From: Bacteroidota bacterium
GTDB lineage: Bacteria; Bacteroidota; Bacteroidia; Flavobacteriales; Flavobacteriaceae
Length of the DNA stretch: 64,000 nucleotides
Direction: 5' to 3'
Assembly (NCBI GenBank): GCA_024279425.1
Contig: JAJRRO010000116.1
Coordinates: forward strand, 248,001 to 312,000
Shown: positions 28,971 through 38,746 of the stretch, in pieces
How positions within the stretch are numbered: position 1 is the first letter of the stretch
Layout of the letters: each line of letters begins with the position of its first letter
Made by a program: the position numbers and the translations under genes
Notes under the pieces: generated by a model
What the model saw: the letters and a program-made list of their open reading frames with translations, nothing else
Databases searched by the model: none
What the model was told of the DNA's origin: nothing

Positions 28971-30098
28971 TTAAGGATTAAAGATTTGATACGGAACGCC
29001 TTCTAAATCAAGGTTGTCCAAAAATTCGAGTTCTGGTTTAAGCTGAATACGTAAAAGCCCACCTTTGTTTCCATCGTCTATTTTTTGATAACCGACCAAC
29101 AAAATATTGTTTTCACCATCATAACTTACCATGGTGGTATCTCCAATTTTAAATTCAAACTCTATTTGAGACCCCGTTAAAATATTCTCATAATAGTATA
29201 AGACCGCCAAGTTGTTGGCAAAATCATAAATTGCGGGAATATGTTGATGAATACCGCCGTCGGTTGGCATTTTATAATACAATTTACCTTGGTCATCAAA
29301 AGAATTGAAATTTGAAGCATGGAATTTGGGCTCTTTACCATCTTCATAGCTAACATATTCAACAGCCATGGTAGAACTGTTCAAAACGGTGTGTAGTTCT
29401 CGATAAGAAATTATGAGGTTTCCATCGGTATCAACAAAAATATGTTCAACATCATAACCAAGACCTATTTCGCCTATCAAAAATTGTGTAGAACCATCAA
29501 TAACCGATAGTGCATTCTCATCCGTAATCTCCATGTCAAAGGTCAGTACAAACAGGCGATTATTGGTGAAGACCATTTGTAAAGGCTTCTTATCCAATTC
29601 CATATCGGTAAAGCCAACCTCATCAGTTCCCATATCCATGGTTCTAACAAAGTACCTGTTGATTTTGGAAGTTTCCTCGATCATATAGGAAACGTACAGT
29701 TTATCCCCTTCAAAGGCCAATGAAGTTGCTGTTAGACTGCATTCCCCCAAATCGCTAAAAACATCAAACGTTTGGGAACTATCTTCCCGAAAGTTATGCA
29801 AGGTAATCTGTCCGCTGCAATCGGTTAGTTTTTGGTAAAATCCAAAAACAGGTCCTTTTCTAAAGGAGATTTCAGGTAGCTGGACATTCGTGAAAGTGCT
29901 TTGCTTGGGATTTAAATCACTTCCTGATTCAGTGGTATTAATAAGTTGGCTTGATAATATGCCGTTATTGGTAAGAAGCAGGGCATAATCGGCATTAAAA
30001 GGAGTTTCATTTTCCTCGGCTATCGTTACTTCACCAGTTTTGCTACACGAGATGATCACAAATGCCACAAGTGCATACATAATGCTGTAGGTTTTCAT
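28971..30098 (-). CDS. Lipoprotein, possibly beta-propeller, unknown function
   Basis: A 375-residue lipoprotein with signal ending AFVIISC. The body is beta-rich with regularly spaced segments such as FEGDKLYVSYMIEE, FTNNRLFVLTFDME, VDTDGNLIISYRE and YDGENNILLVGYQK, the pattern of a beta-propeller. No enzymatic motif is visible. It lies 26 bases downstream of the ABC-F gene on the same strand. Confidence 0.75.
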   Translation of the reverse strand: MKTYSIMYALVAFVIISCSKTGEVTIAEENETPFNADYALLLTNNGILSSQLINTTESGSDLNPKQSTFTNVQLPEISFRKGPVFGFYQKLTDCSGQITLHNFREDSSQTFDVFSDLGECSLTATSLAFEGDKLYVSYMIEETSKINRYFVRTMDMGTDEVGFTDMELDKKPLQMVFTNNRLFVLTFDMEITDENALSVIDGSTQFLIGEIGLGYDVEHIFVDTDGNLIISYRELHTVLNSSTMAVEYVSYEDGKEPKFHASNFNSFDDQGKLYYKMPTDGGIHQHIPAIYDFANNLAVLYYYENILTGSQIEFEFKIGDTTMVSYDGENNILLVGYQKIDDGNKGGLLRIQLKPELEFLDNLDLEGVPYQIFNP

Positions 30099-30124
30099 GA
30101 TGTAGATATTTGGGGGTGATAAAA

Positions 30125-31813
<1,689 letters not shown>

Positions 31814-31895
31814 TTAGCATACAATTACTTGGAAGTATTAACGTAACATCATATTTTTTAACTCGCAATTAACAGGATAGCGTATCTGTGTTCCT

Positions 31896-31903
31896 TAATT
31901 TTG
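31896..31903 (+). promoter_or_regulatory. -7 box upstream of the 31.9 kb lipoprotein gene
   Basis: TAATTTTG at 31896-31903 is an exact TAnnTTTG match 26 bases before the ATG. No TTG is found at the right distance. Confidence 0.4.
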
Positions 31904-31928
31904 TTTGTTACATCGTAGATATTCATGT

Positions 31929-33312
31929 ATGAATAAAAAATTACTTTATCTGTTTCTTTTCATATTGGCAGGTTGTAATGAAAGCAAAAAAAAATCTCCT
32001 ACTGTTTTTTTTAGCGGCGAAATCGTCAACCCGACCAGCAAACATTTAGTTCTTTATAAAGGAGATGTTGTTATTGATTCATCTACCTTGGATAAAGACA
32101 ATATGTTTTCATTTAAATTGGATTCTATTGAAGATGGCCTTTACCATTTTAACCACTCCCCTGAATACCAATATGTATACCTTGAAAAAGGAGATAGTCT
32201 TTTGATTAGATTGAACACCGTTGATTTTGATGAATCACTGGTATTCTCAGGTAGTGGTGAGGAAATCAATAACTTTATGATAGAAATATACCTCGCCTGT
32301 GAAAGTGAGGTGAGGTTGATAAACGAATATTATGGTTTAGGTCCAAAAGATTTTACTAGAAAGATAGATTCTTTGGAACGAACGAAAATTGATTTGTTGA
32401 ACAACTTAAAGGTCGAATCAACATTCTCCGCGAAAGCATCTGAAATCGCTGAAGCAAACATTGTCTATAATTATGCCACCTTTAAGGAAAAGTACCCATT
32501 TAAACACAGGTGGTATTTAGAAAAAAAAAATGATTCCCAAATTGTCCAAGGATTTTTATGCGTATCGAGAAAACCTTACCTATGGCAATAAGGATTTTAC
32601 ATATCTAAGGCCTTATTATGTGTATATGACCAATCATTTTGGAAACTTGGCGTATATGTCGTGCTCTTCCGATTGTAATATAAATGATAAGATGGTCAAA
32701 AACCATCTCCACTTCAACAAACACAAACTTAAGTTGATAGATAGTTTGGTCGAAGAAACTGAATTAAAGGACAATCTTTTTAGGAATGTGGCCTTGGATT
32801 ACCTTTTGAAAGTAAGGGATACAGAGGAGAACAATCAGATATTTATTCGGGTTTTCCGAGCACTCTCGGGAAATAACAGGCATATGGAAGAAATCAATGA
32901 TACCTACGAGGGTATCAAGAACATTCAGCCAAACAAAAGGATTCCCAATGTTGAACTGACTAATTTTAATGGGGAGCAAATCTCACTACAACAAATTGCC
33001 AAAAACAAAAAGGCCGTATTTTATTTTTGGTCAAGTACCGATAAAAGGCATTTTAGCGATATTTCAAAAAGGGTACTTCACCTTTCAAAACAAAAACCAG
33101 AATATACCTTTATTGGCATCAATATACGGACCGATGTGGATGAGTGGAAAGGTTTGGTGGAGACTGCTGGTCTTGATAATACCAATCAATATAAGGCCGA
33201 GAATTTTGAAGACTTGAACAAGGCACTTATTATTTACCCTATGAACAAATGCATCATAACCGATGATGCAGTAATAGTGGATGCATTTGCCAATATGTAC
33301 TATTCCTTTTAA
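31929..33312 (+). pseudogene. Thioredoxin-like lipoprotein split at an A10 tract
   Basis: The 5' part starts with a lipoprotein signal (FILAGC) and a DUF4369-like beta domain; the 3' part encodes an alpha-helical linker and a C-terminal thioredoxin-like domain (RIPNVELTNFNGEQISLQQIA, then FYFWSSTDKRHF). The two parts are in different frames joined at ten A residues, 32521-32530. Nine A residues would give one protein of about 460 residues reading LEKK-MIPKLSKDFYAY. The thioredoxin domain has WSST where WCxxC is expected, so it cannot do dithiol chemistry. It may be a pseudogene, a sequence error, or expressed by polymerase slippage on the A tract. Confidence 0.75.
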
Positions 33313-33337
33313 GGGAAATTGAAATTCATATCCAAAA

Positions 33338-33372
33338 AAAGTCCGCTGATATTTCATATCCAACGGAGGTTT
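33338..33372. terminator. Probable terminator between convergent genes
   Basis: A broken stem AAAGTCCG...CGGAGGTTT encloses a perfect inner hairpin GATAT-TTC-ATATC (33348-33360), with A and T runs on either side. It lies between the thioredoxin-like gene and the convergent transaldolase gene. Confidence 0.5.
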
Positions 33373-33400
33373 AATTTTTAATATGTCTTTTGCTTATATC

Positions 33401-34054
33401 TTAATTTCCTTTATTATAATCTGCCAAGAACTTTGCCAAACCACTATCGGTAAGCGGGTGTTTTAAAAGACCTTCTATAGAAGATAATGGCCCTGTCATT
33501 ACATCCGCACCTAATTTGGCACAATCGATAACGTGCATTGTATGTCTTATAGATGCAGCTAAAATCTGTGTTTCAAAAGCATAGTTATCATATATATGAC
33601 GGATCTCTGCAATTAAATTAAGACCATCGGTTGAAATATCATCCAATCTCCCGATAAAGGGAGAAACATAGGTTGCACCGGCCTTTGCTGCAAGCAAAGC
33701 CTGACCCACCGAAAAGACTAAAGTGCAATTGGTGCGAACACCATTATCCGAAAAATACTTAAGTGCTTTTACCCCATCTTTGATCATGGGAATCTTAACG
33801 ACAATTTGATCATGAAGTTCGGCCAATTCTTCACCTTCCTTTACCATTTGATCAAACTCAGTGCCGATAACCTCTGCTGAAACATCACCCTCGATAATAT
33901 TACATATATCAACATAGTGTTTTAGAATATTATTCCTTCCCGTAATGCCTTCCTTGGCCATCAATGATGGATTTGTTGTAACTCCATCCAAAACCCCTAA
34001 TTCTTGAGCTTCACGTATTTGATCTAAATTGGCTGTGTCAATAAAAAATTTCAT
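33401..34054 (-). CDS. fsa: Fructose-6-phosphate aldolase/small transaldolase
   Basis: A 217-residue class I aldolase of the short transaldolase subfamily (TalC/FSA), a cytoplasmic enzyme of the non-oxidative pentose phosphate pathway. The start [20 protein letters not shown] and [13 protein letters not shown] are typical; the Schiff-base lysine is in [24 protein letters not shown] follows. Sequence alone does not separate transaldolase from fructose-6-phosphate aldolase activity; in flavobacteria the former is likely. Confidence 0.94.
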   Translation of the reverse strand: MKFFIDTANLDQIREAQELGVLDGVTTNPSLMAKEGITGRNNILKHYVDICNIIEGDVSAEVIGTEFDQMVKEGEELAELHDQIVVKIPMIKDGVKALKYFSDNGVRTNCTLVFSVGQALLAAKAGATYVSPFIGRLDDISTDGLNLIAEIRHIYDNYAFETQILAASIRHTMHVIDCAKLGADVMTGPLSSIEGLLKHPLTDSGLAKFLADYNKGN

Positions 34055-34117
34055 GAATTAGTTTGTTAACTGATTATTATTTTCTGTACGGCGATTGTTC
34101 TTTTGAAACCTCCAAAA

Positions 34118-34927
34118 TTACAATTTATAATGGTTTAACAATAACTTCTCATATACTTTATCTGGAAGTATTTTTTTAAGCGTCAGAGAGAATTTCTGCA
34201 TGAACGAACCCACCGTATAATGTACCTTGGGTTTTTTGGTAGTGATTATTTTCAATACCCTATGAGCCACTTGAATGGGGTCATTTGCTCCAGATACATC
34301 GTCATTTATGAGTTTTAAGGTTTTGGCATAAGCATTCGAGTAGGGTGAATTTTCTAAAACAGGGGCATGATAACGTCCAGCGGCAATATTTGTGGAAAAA
34401 TCGCCAGGGGCCAGATCGGTCATGCGAATTCCAAAGTCCTTGATTTCCATGCGTAGGGCTTCTGTGGCGATTGCCAATGCCCCTTTAGAGGCAGAATAAA
34501 TCCCGCGGTAGGGTAATCCCATAAAACCGGCTATCGAAGTTATATTGATAATAAGTCCATTGCCTTGCTCTCGCATTTGTGGAAGTATAGCCTTGATCAT
34601 ACGAAGTGGGCCATGAAAGTTGGTATCAAAATTCTTTTTAATCTCATCATGGGGAGTTTCTTCAATAGGGCCAGTAATACCAACACCGGCATTGTTTATC
34701 AAAACATCTAGCCTACCCTCTTTGTCCAACAATTGTGTTACGGCTTTCTGAATGGTTTCGATATCCCTGACATCCAATTCCAATAAATCAAAATCATCAA
34801 AATCAGGATACTTGTTTAAACTCCTGGTCGTACCGTAAACCTTATATCCGTTTAAAGTAAGAAATTTGCCTATTGATTTTCCAATTCCTGATGAACCACC
34901 TGTAATAAGTACAACTTTTTGCTCCAT
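34118..34927 (-). CDS. SDR-family oxidoreductase
   Basis: A 269-residue classical short-chain dehydrogenase: cofactor loop TGGSSGIGKSIG, NNAGVGITGPIEE, catalytic Ser-Tyr-Lys in ITSIAGFMGLPYRGIYSASKGAL. The C-terminus (about 200-269) has a membrane-hugging look and resembles the branch annotated as short-chain dehydrogenases acting on lipids or retinol-like substrates. The substrate is unknown. It lies 63 bases upstream of the transaldolase gene. Confidence 0.93.
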   Translation of the reverse strand: MEQKVVLITGGSSGIGKSIGKFLTLNGYKVYGTTRSLNKYPDFDDFDLLELDVRDIETIQKAVTQLLDKEGRLDVLINNAGVGITGPIEETPHDEIKKNFDTNFHGPLRMIKAILPQMREQGNGLIINITSIAGFMGLPYRGIYSASKGALAIATEALRMEIKDFGIRMTDLAPGDFSTNIAAGRYHAPVLENSPYSNAYAKTLKLINDDVSGANDPIQVAHRVLKIITTKKPKVHYTVGSFMQKFSLTLKKILPDKVYEKLLLNHYKL

Positions 34928-35056
34928 AATTGCTACAAATTAACGAATAAAAAAGGGCTATGGAAAAAGACTTTTCCAATTTATTCAAAGCATAAAAAAC
35001 CTAGGTTTAAGGTGTGATTAAATTACCCCTTTTTGCAGGCTTTGGGGTTCAAAAAA

Positions 35057-35152
35057 CGGCAAGCTACCTACATCGCACCGCTACAACCGTATACCCTTGC
35101 TGCGTTCCCACCCTGGGGGATTCTACAGGAGCTGGTCGTGTAGGACTTGCCG
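35057..35152 (-). ncRNA. ffs: Signal recognition particle RNA, small bacterial type
   Basis: The minus strand encodes a 96-base RNA that folds as one long hairpin: CGGCAAG at the 5' end pairs with CTTGCCG at the 3' end, followed by six T residues (35056-35051) as terminator. The apical part carries the conserved SRP domain IV features: a CAGG segment, a GGAA tetraloop and the asymmetric loop AGCA (in GGGAACGCAGCAAGGG). Together with Ffh and FtsY it directs nascent membrane and secreted proteins to the translocon. This accounts for most of the 397-base gap between the SDR and glutaminyl cyclase genes. Confidence 0.96.
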
Positions 35153-35156
35153 AGTG

Positions 35157-35186
35157 CAAATATACAATCTTTTAAAACTTATTCAA
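35157..35186 (-). promoter_or_regulatory. SRP RNA promoter
   Basis: On the minus strand TTG (35186-35184), a 19-base spacer and TATATTTG (35164-35157), an exact Bacteroidota consensus, placed about five bases before the RNA 5' end inferred from pairing. Confidence 0.8.
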
Positions 35187-35324
35187 TCGTTTTATATTCT
35201 AATTTTTATGAATTAACTTGCCCTTTTTATTGACCTACTTAAGTATTTCCAAGTGAGCATTATAACATTGGTTTCTCCTTAAAAATACTATCCAAAGTTT
35301 AATATTATAAATAATAAAGAATTC

Positions 35325-36368
35325 ATGAATCCAGTTAAATATTTTGTACTTAGCTCCATTTTTGTCGTATTAGCCGCCTGCGGAAGCAGCAACACTTCTG
35401 CCTCATCGCTTTTTGAAATACAATTGGAAGGCAATAAGAAGGAGTTTAAGCAGAATGAATCCGTTGGAATCACCTTAAAGAACAAAAAAATGAAAACCAT
35501 AGACAAAATAACTTATACCATAGATGGCCAAGAATTAATGGTCAATGGCAATACGGTGATTCTAGACCTCGCGACTTTAGGCAATAAAATATTGAAAGCT
35601 ACCATTGATTATGAGGATAGTTCTGCCGAGGTTTCAAAAAAAATAAAAGTACTGGCGGAAATCGCCCCTAACCTATATACCTACGAAATCATCAATGAAT
35701 ATCCGCACGATATAAAAGCATATACCCAAGGATTGGAATTTTATAACGATACACTGTACGAGAGTACGGGCCGTAGAGGAGCATCTTGGTTGCGTAAGCT
35801 AGATTTTAAAACCGGTAAGGTCTTAAAGCAAATAGATTTGGACAATGCCCATTTCGGAGAAGGTATTACTATCTTGAATGATAAGGTTTACCAACTCACT
35901 TGGCAAAGCAGCGTTGGTTTTGTTTATAGACTGAATGATTTTAAGAAAATCGATAGTTTTCAATACAATCAAAGCAAAGAAGGTTGGGGCCTCTGCAATG
36001 ATGGTACGAAAATCTTTAAAAGTGATGGTACCGAAAAAATATGGTTTTTGAACCCTGAAACCCTTGTCGAAGAGGGCTATATTCAAACAGTAACCAATAA
36101 ATCAGTATTCAACATGGCCAATGAACTTGAATATATTGATGGTAAGATCTACGCCAATGTCTACCAAAAACCAAGCATGATGATTATTGATGCCAAAAGT
36201 GGTGCCATCGAAGGGGTTATAAATTTTGGTGGATTAAAGGAAAAGGTTACCAAGCATGCCCAATTGGACGTGCTCAACGGTGTCGCCTATCACTCGGAAA
36301 GAAAGACTTTTTTCGTCACAGGGAAAAATTGGGACAAACTCTTTGAAGTAAAAATCCATAAAAAATAA
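35325..36368 (+). CDS. Glutaminyl-peptide cyclotransferase (lipoprotein)
   Basis: A 347-residue lipoprotein (signal ending FVVLAAC). After a short Ig-like region (about 30-110) comes the five-bladed propeller of the plant/bacterial-type glutaminyl cyclase, with the typical phrases YPHDIKAYTQGLEFYNDTLYES, FGEGITILNDKVYQLTW and LEYIDGKIYANVYQ. The enzyme turns N-terminal Gln into pyroglutamate. In Bacteroidota, many exported proteins have Gln directly after the signal peptide, so a periplasmic site makes sense. A thioesterase gene follows with a one-base gap. Confidence 0.94.
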   Translation: MNPVKYFVLSSIFVVLAACGSSNTSASSLFEIQLEGNKKEFKQNESVGITLKNKKMKTIDKITYTIDGQELMVNGNTVILDLATLGNKILKATIDYEDSSAEVSKKIKVLAEIAPNLYTYEIINEYPHDIKAYTQGLEFYNDTLYESTGRRGASWLRKLDFKTGKVLKQIDLDNAHFGEGITILNDKVYQLTWQSSVGFVYRLNDFKKIDSFQYNQSKEGWGLCNDGTKIFKSDGTEKIWFLNPETLVEEGYIQTVTNKSVFNMANELEYIDGKIYANVYQKPSMMIIDAKSGAIEGVINFGGLKEKVTKHAQLDVLNGVAYHSERKTFFVTGKNWDKLFEVKIHKK

Positions 36369-36369
36369 C

Positions 36370-36759
36370 ATGGAGACCTTTGAGAAAAAAATTACCGTTT
36401 CCCAAGATGATTTAGATGACCTGAAGCATGTAAATAATGTGCGTTATCTACAATGGATCCAAGACATATCCAAGGAGCACTGGCAAGTCGCTGCACCTGC
36501 TGCTATGAAAGACGGTATTATTTGGGTAGTCAAAAACCATAATATCGATTATAAAAATCCTGCTGTCTTGGGAGATGAGATAGTGATTCGAACCCATATC
36601 GCTGAAACACGAGGTGCCATTTCCGTAAGATGTGTTGAAATGTACCACCATGAAACAAATCAGCTCTTAGTGCGTTCGCATACTGAGTGGTGCCTGCTAA
36701 ATACCGGTACTTTAAAGCCCATGAGGATTTCAGAGACTATTAAGGCAGTTTTCACCTAG
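36370..36759 (+). CDS. Acyl-CoA thioesterase, hotdog fold (YbgC/FadM type)
   Basis: A 129-residue single hotdog domain. DDLKHVNNVRYLQWIQDISKEHW matches the 4-hydroxybenzoyl-CoA thioesterase-like family, where an Asp or equivalent in this helix is catalytic, and RSHTEWCLLNTGTLKPMRI is the usual C-terminal strand. The substrate acyl-CoA is unknown. It begins one base after the glutaminyl cyclase stop. Confidence 0.93.
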   Translation: METFEKKITVSQDDLDDLKHVNNVRYLQWIQDISKEHWQVAAPAAMKDGIIWVVKNHNIDYKNPAVLGDEIVIRTHIAETRGAISVRCVEMYHHETNQLLVRSHTEWCLLNTGTLKPMRISETIKAVFT

Positions 36760-36803
36760 CTGATTATCGTTCAAAATCAAGAAAAAAGCGCTCCTATCTC
36801 CAT

Positions 36804-37392
36804 TTGATACCCGCTTTGTTCTTTTTAGTGCTATGGGGTTCCTGTCGCAAGAACTTCGAATATGCCCAGAGTGCAAGTAATTTAGAGTTTTCAGAGGATA
36901 CTGTTTTTTTGGATACCATTTTTACCAACATAGAAAGCAGCACCTATTCTCTCAAAGTGTATAATCGTAATCGCGATGATTTGGAGATTCCATCCATTCG
37001 ATTAGGGCAGGGTCAAAACAGTGGGTATAGATTGAATGTAGACGGAGTTACCGGAAAGGAATTTTCAAATGTGCCCATATTTGCCCAAGACAGTCTGTTC
37101 ATTCATATTGAAACCACCTATGATATCTCCAATAGTTCGGAGAGTGAATTTTTTATATACCGATGTTCTTCAGTTTGATTCAGGGGTTAACTAACAGAAC
37201 GTGCATTTAGTGGCCCTAATCAAGGATGCCATTTTTTTATACCCCAGCACCTTGGCAGGCGGTACTAAGGAAACCCTTACTCTAGGAACCGATATAGACG
37301 GTAATGAAATTAAAGCTGAAGGTTTTTAATTGGCCGATGACCAATTAAATTTCACCAATGAAAATGCCGCGCAGGCAATTTATCTTAGATAG
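36804..37392 (+). pseudogene. Decayed and truncated lipoprotein gene
   Basis: The 5' part encodes a lipoprotein signal (FLVLWGSC) and a beta-rich segment (FLDTIFTNIESSTYSLKVYN, IRLGQGQNSGYRLNVDG) like the start of a long flavobacterial surface lipoprotein. An extra T in the run 37149-37154 shifts the frame, ending it at 37178. In the restored frame, homology-like text continues (TDVLQFDSG, LVALIKDAIFLYPSTLAGGTKETLTLGTD) but hits TAA at 37192-37194, TAA at 37327-37329 and TAG at 37390-37392. The rest of the gene is absent. Three or more independent lesions make this a true pseudogene. The best start is TTG at 36804; no good ATG is present. Confidence 0.85.
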
Positions 37393-37495
37393 TACAATTT
37401 AAAAATCACTTTTTGATACTTTTATTTTGGATTGAACGTGAAACTTAGGATATAGGCGGAAAGGTTTTCCTCATTTTAGAGCCTTTGAAATAACA

Positions 37496-37606
37496 ATGAA
37501 AAACAAATTTGTTCTATTTCCTCTTTTTTATTCAGTTTTTTCTTGCAACCATCTGTTTTTTAGTAATTTAAACACGGTTTCCTCACTTTTTATAAGGTTT
37601 TCCTAA
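37496..37606 (+). CDS. Possible 36-residue lipoprotein-like ORF
   Basis: ATG at 37496 opens a 36-codon frame whose first part, MKNKFVLFPLFYSVFSCN, looks like a lipoprotein signal with a Cys at residue 17; the remainder has no features and ends in TAA. It lies in a 263-base gap between the decayed lipoprotein gene and the LytTR gene, where I otherwise see nothing. It may be a chance frame or the start of another decayed lipoprotein. Confidence 0.2.
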   Translation: MKNKFVLFPLFYSVFSCNHLFFSNLNTVSSLFIRFS

Positions 37607-37655
37607 TAAGCCTTGTTTGATAGTATCACTAATTTGCAACCAAATATTTGATTTC

Positions 37656-38387
37656 GTGGACTATACGTATGTCATAATAGATTCTGACGCCACCTCAAAC
37701 CTCCAATTGCAACATTATTTGGAGGAATTTGGTGATTTTGGGCGTGTGGCACTTTCCAGGAACAGTGACGAAGGCATCAATGATATTCTTAAATATTCTC
37801 CCGATGTGGTATTTATAAATCTGAATGACGATGCCAAGGAATATTTTCAAATGGTCAAGGAGCTGTATCAATACGTAAATGACATCCCTGTTCTAATTGG
37901 AATTTCAAAAAGCAAGCAATATGCCTATGATGCCATTAAGAACAATTTTTTTGACTATTGGCTCATGCCCTACAATGAGTTTGATATTAGGAAATCATTG
38001 CTGCGCCTTAAAAAACAAATGCCTGCTCCTGCAGAACCCGAAACTTTGATTTTAAAGTCATATCAGGATTTCCAGTATTTAAATACCAACGACATTTTGT
38101 ATTTACAGGCCGACAACAATACAACCGAGTTCTTTATGAAGGATGGTTCGGTGATTAACGCCTATAAGACCTTAAAAACCTACGAAAGTCGATTGCCAAA
38201 GAATTTTATGCGTATTCATCAAAGCTATATGGTGAATACCAACTATATTTCGCGCATAAGTTATGGAAAGGCTATTTGTACGTTGAAAGTTCGCAAACTG
38301 CAGCTGCCCTTTTCAAAAAGTTATCGTAGCAATATTGATAGCTTAAAAAAGGCCTTATCAAAAAACACCATTTCTTCTCTCAATTAG
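37656..38387 (+). CDS. LytTR response regulator with a degenerate receiver
   Basis: A 243-residue regulator. The N-terminal receiver (about 2-115) keeps the acidic pocket (VIIDSDATSN) but the phospho-acceptor position reads FINLND (Asn in place of Asp) and the conserved Lys before Pro is Met (WLMPYNE). The C-terminal LytTR DNA-binding domain (about 145-240) is intact: LNTNDILYLQADNNTTEFF, LPKNFMRIHQSYMVNTNYI, LPFSKSYRSNID. It probably works without phosphorylation. I take GTG 37656 as start because it begins the receiver; TTG 37617 would add 13 residues. The small lipoprotein and TPR kinase follow. Confidence 0.9.
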   Translation: MDYTYVIIDSDATSNLQLQHYLEEFGDFGRVALSRNSDEGINDILKYSPDVVFINLNDDAKEYFQMVKELYQYVNDIPVLIGISKSKQYAYDAIKNNFFDYWLMPYNEFDIRKSLLRLKKQMPAPAEPETLILKSYQDFQYLNTNDILYLQADNNTTEFFMKDGSVINAYKTLKTYESRLPKNFMRIHQSYMVNTNYISRISYGKAICTLKVRKLQLPFSKSYRSNIDSLKKALSKNTISSLN

Positions 38388-38527
38388 TCCGATTCTCGTA
38401 AAAAAGGATCAAATACTCTCAAAACTCTGCCTTTTACTAGTACTTATAGGTTCTTGCCAAAATCGGGATTGGTTCTTGTTAGTTTTACAACATAACAAAA
38501 TATAACCAATTATAAAATTTTAGAATT

Positions 38528-38665
38528 ATGAAGAGAGTAGCAAGTATTTTAGCGGTGGCAGTTTTTAGTTTGGGATTATTTTCTTGCAATGCGGATAATA
38601 CAGCAGAAGAAGATGTGTTATATGAAACTTTGGCTAGTGATAAGAACAACGGCGATGATCGGTAA
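38528..38665 (+). CDS. 45-residue lipoprotein, unknown function
   Basis: MKRVASILAVAVFSLGLF precedes a lipobox Cys at residue 20; the mature part would be only 26 residues, acidic and hydrophilic (NADNTAEEDVLYETLASDKN, then NGDDR). The signal is textbook lipoprotein, coding is clean and a terminator follows, so I consider it a real gene. It stands between the LytTR regulator and the TPR sensor kinase, and a signalling or modulating role is possible, but that is inference from position only. Confidence 0.75.
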   Translation: MKRVASILAVAVFSLGLFSCNADNTAEEDVLYETLASDKNNGDDR

Positions 38666-38691
38666 TGATATTCAAAAAATAACATAAAACT

Positions 38692-38726
38692 AAAGTCCCT
38701 GATAGAAAATCCGGGGCTTTTTTTTT
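38692..38726 (+). terminator. Terminator after the small lipoprotein gene
   Basis: AAAGTCCC (38692-38699) pairs with GGGGCTTT (38713-38720) with one G-U pair, followed by a run of nine T. A diverged copy of this stretch occurs at 40888-40943, upstream of the second kinase copy. Confidence 0.8.
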
Positions 38727-38746
38727 ATCTTGTGTTGAATTTTGTT

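Noticed and set aside
37393-37655. Search for a promoter or RNA gene between the decayed lipoprotein and the LytTR gene
   Set aside because: No exact TAnnTTTG box, hairpin with T run or tRNA-like fold was found; only a weak 36-codon frame is present.
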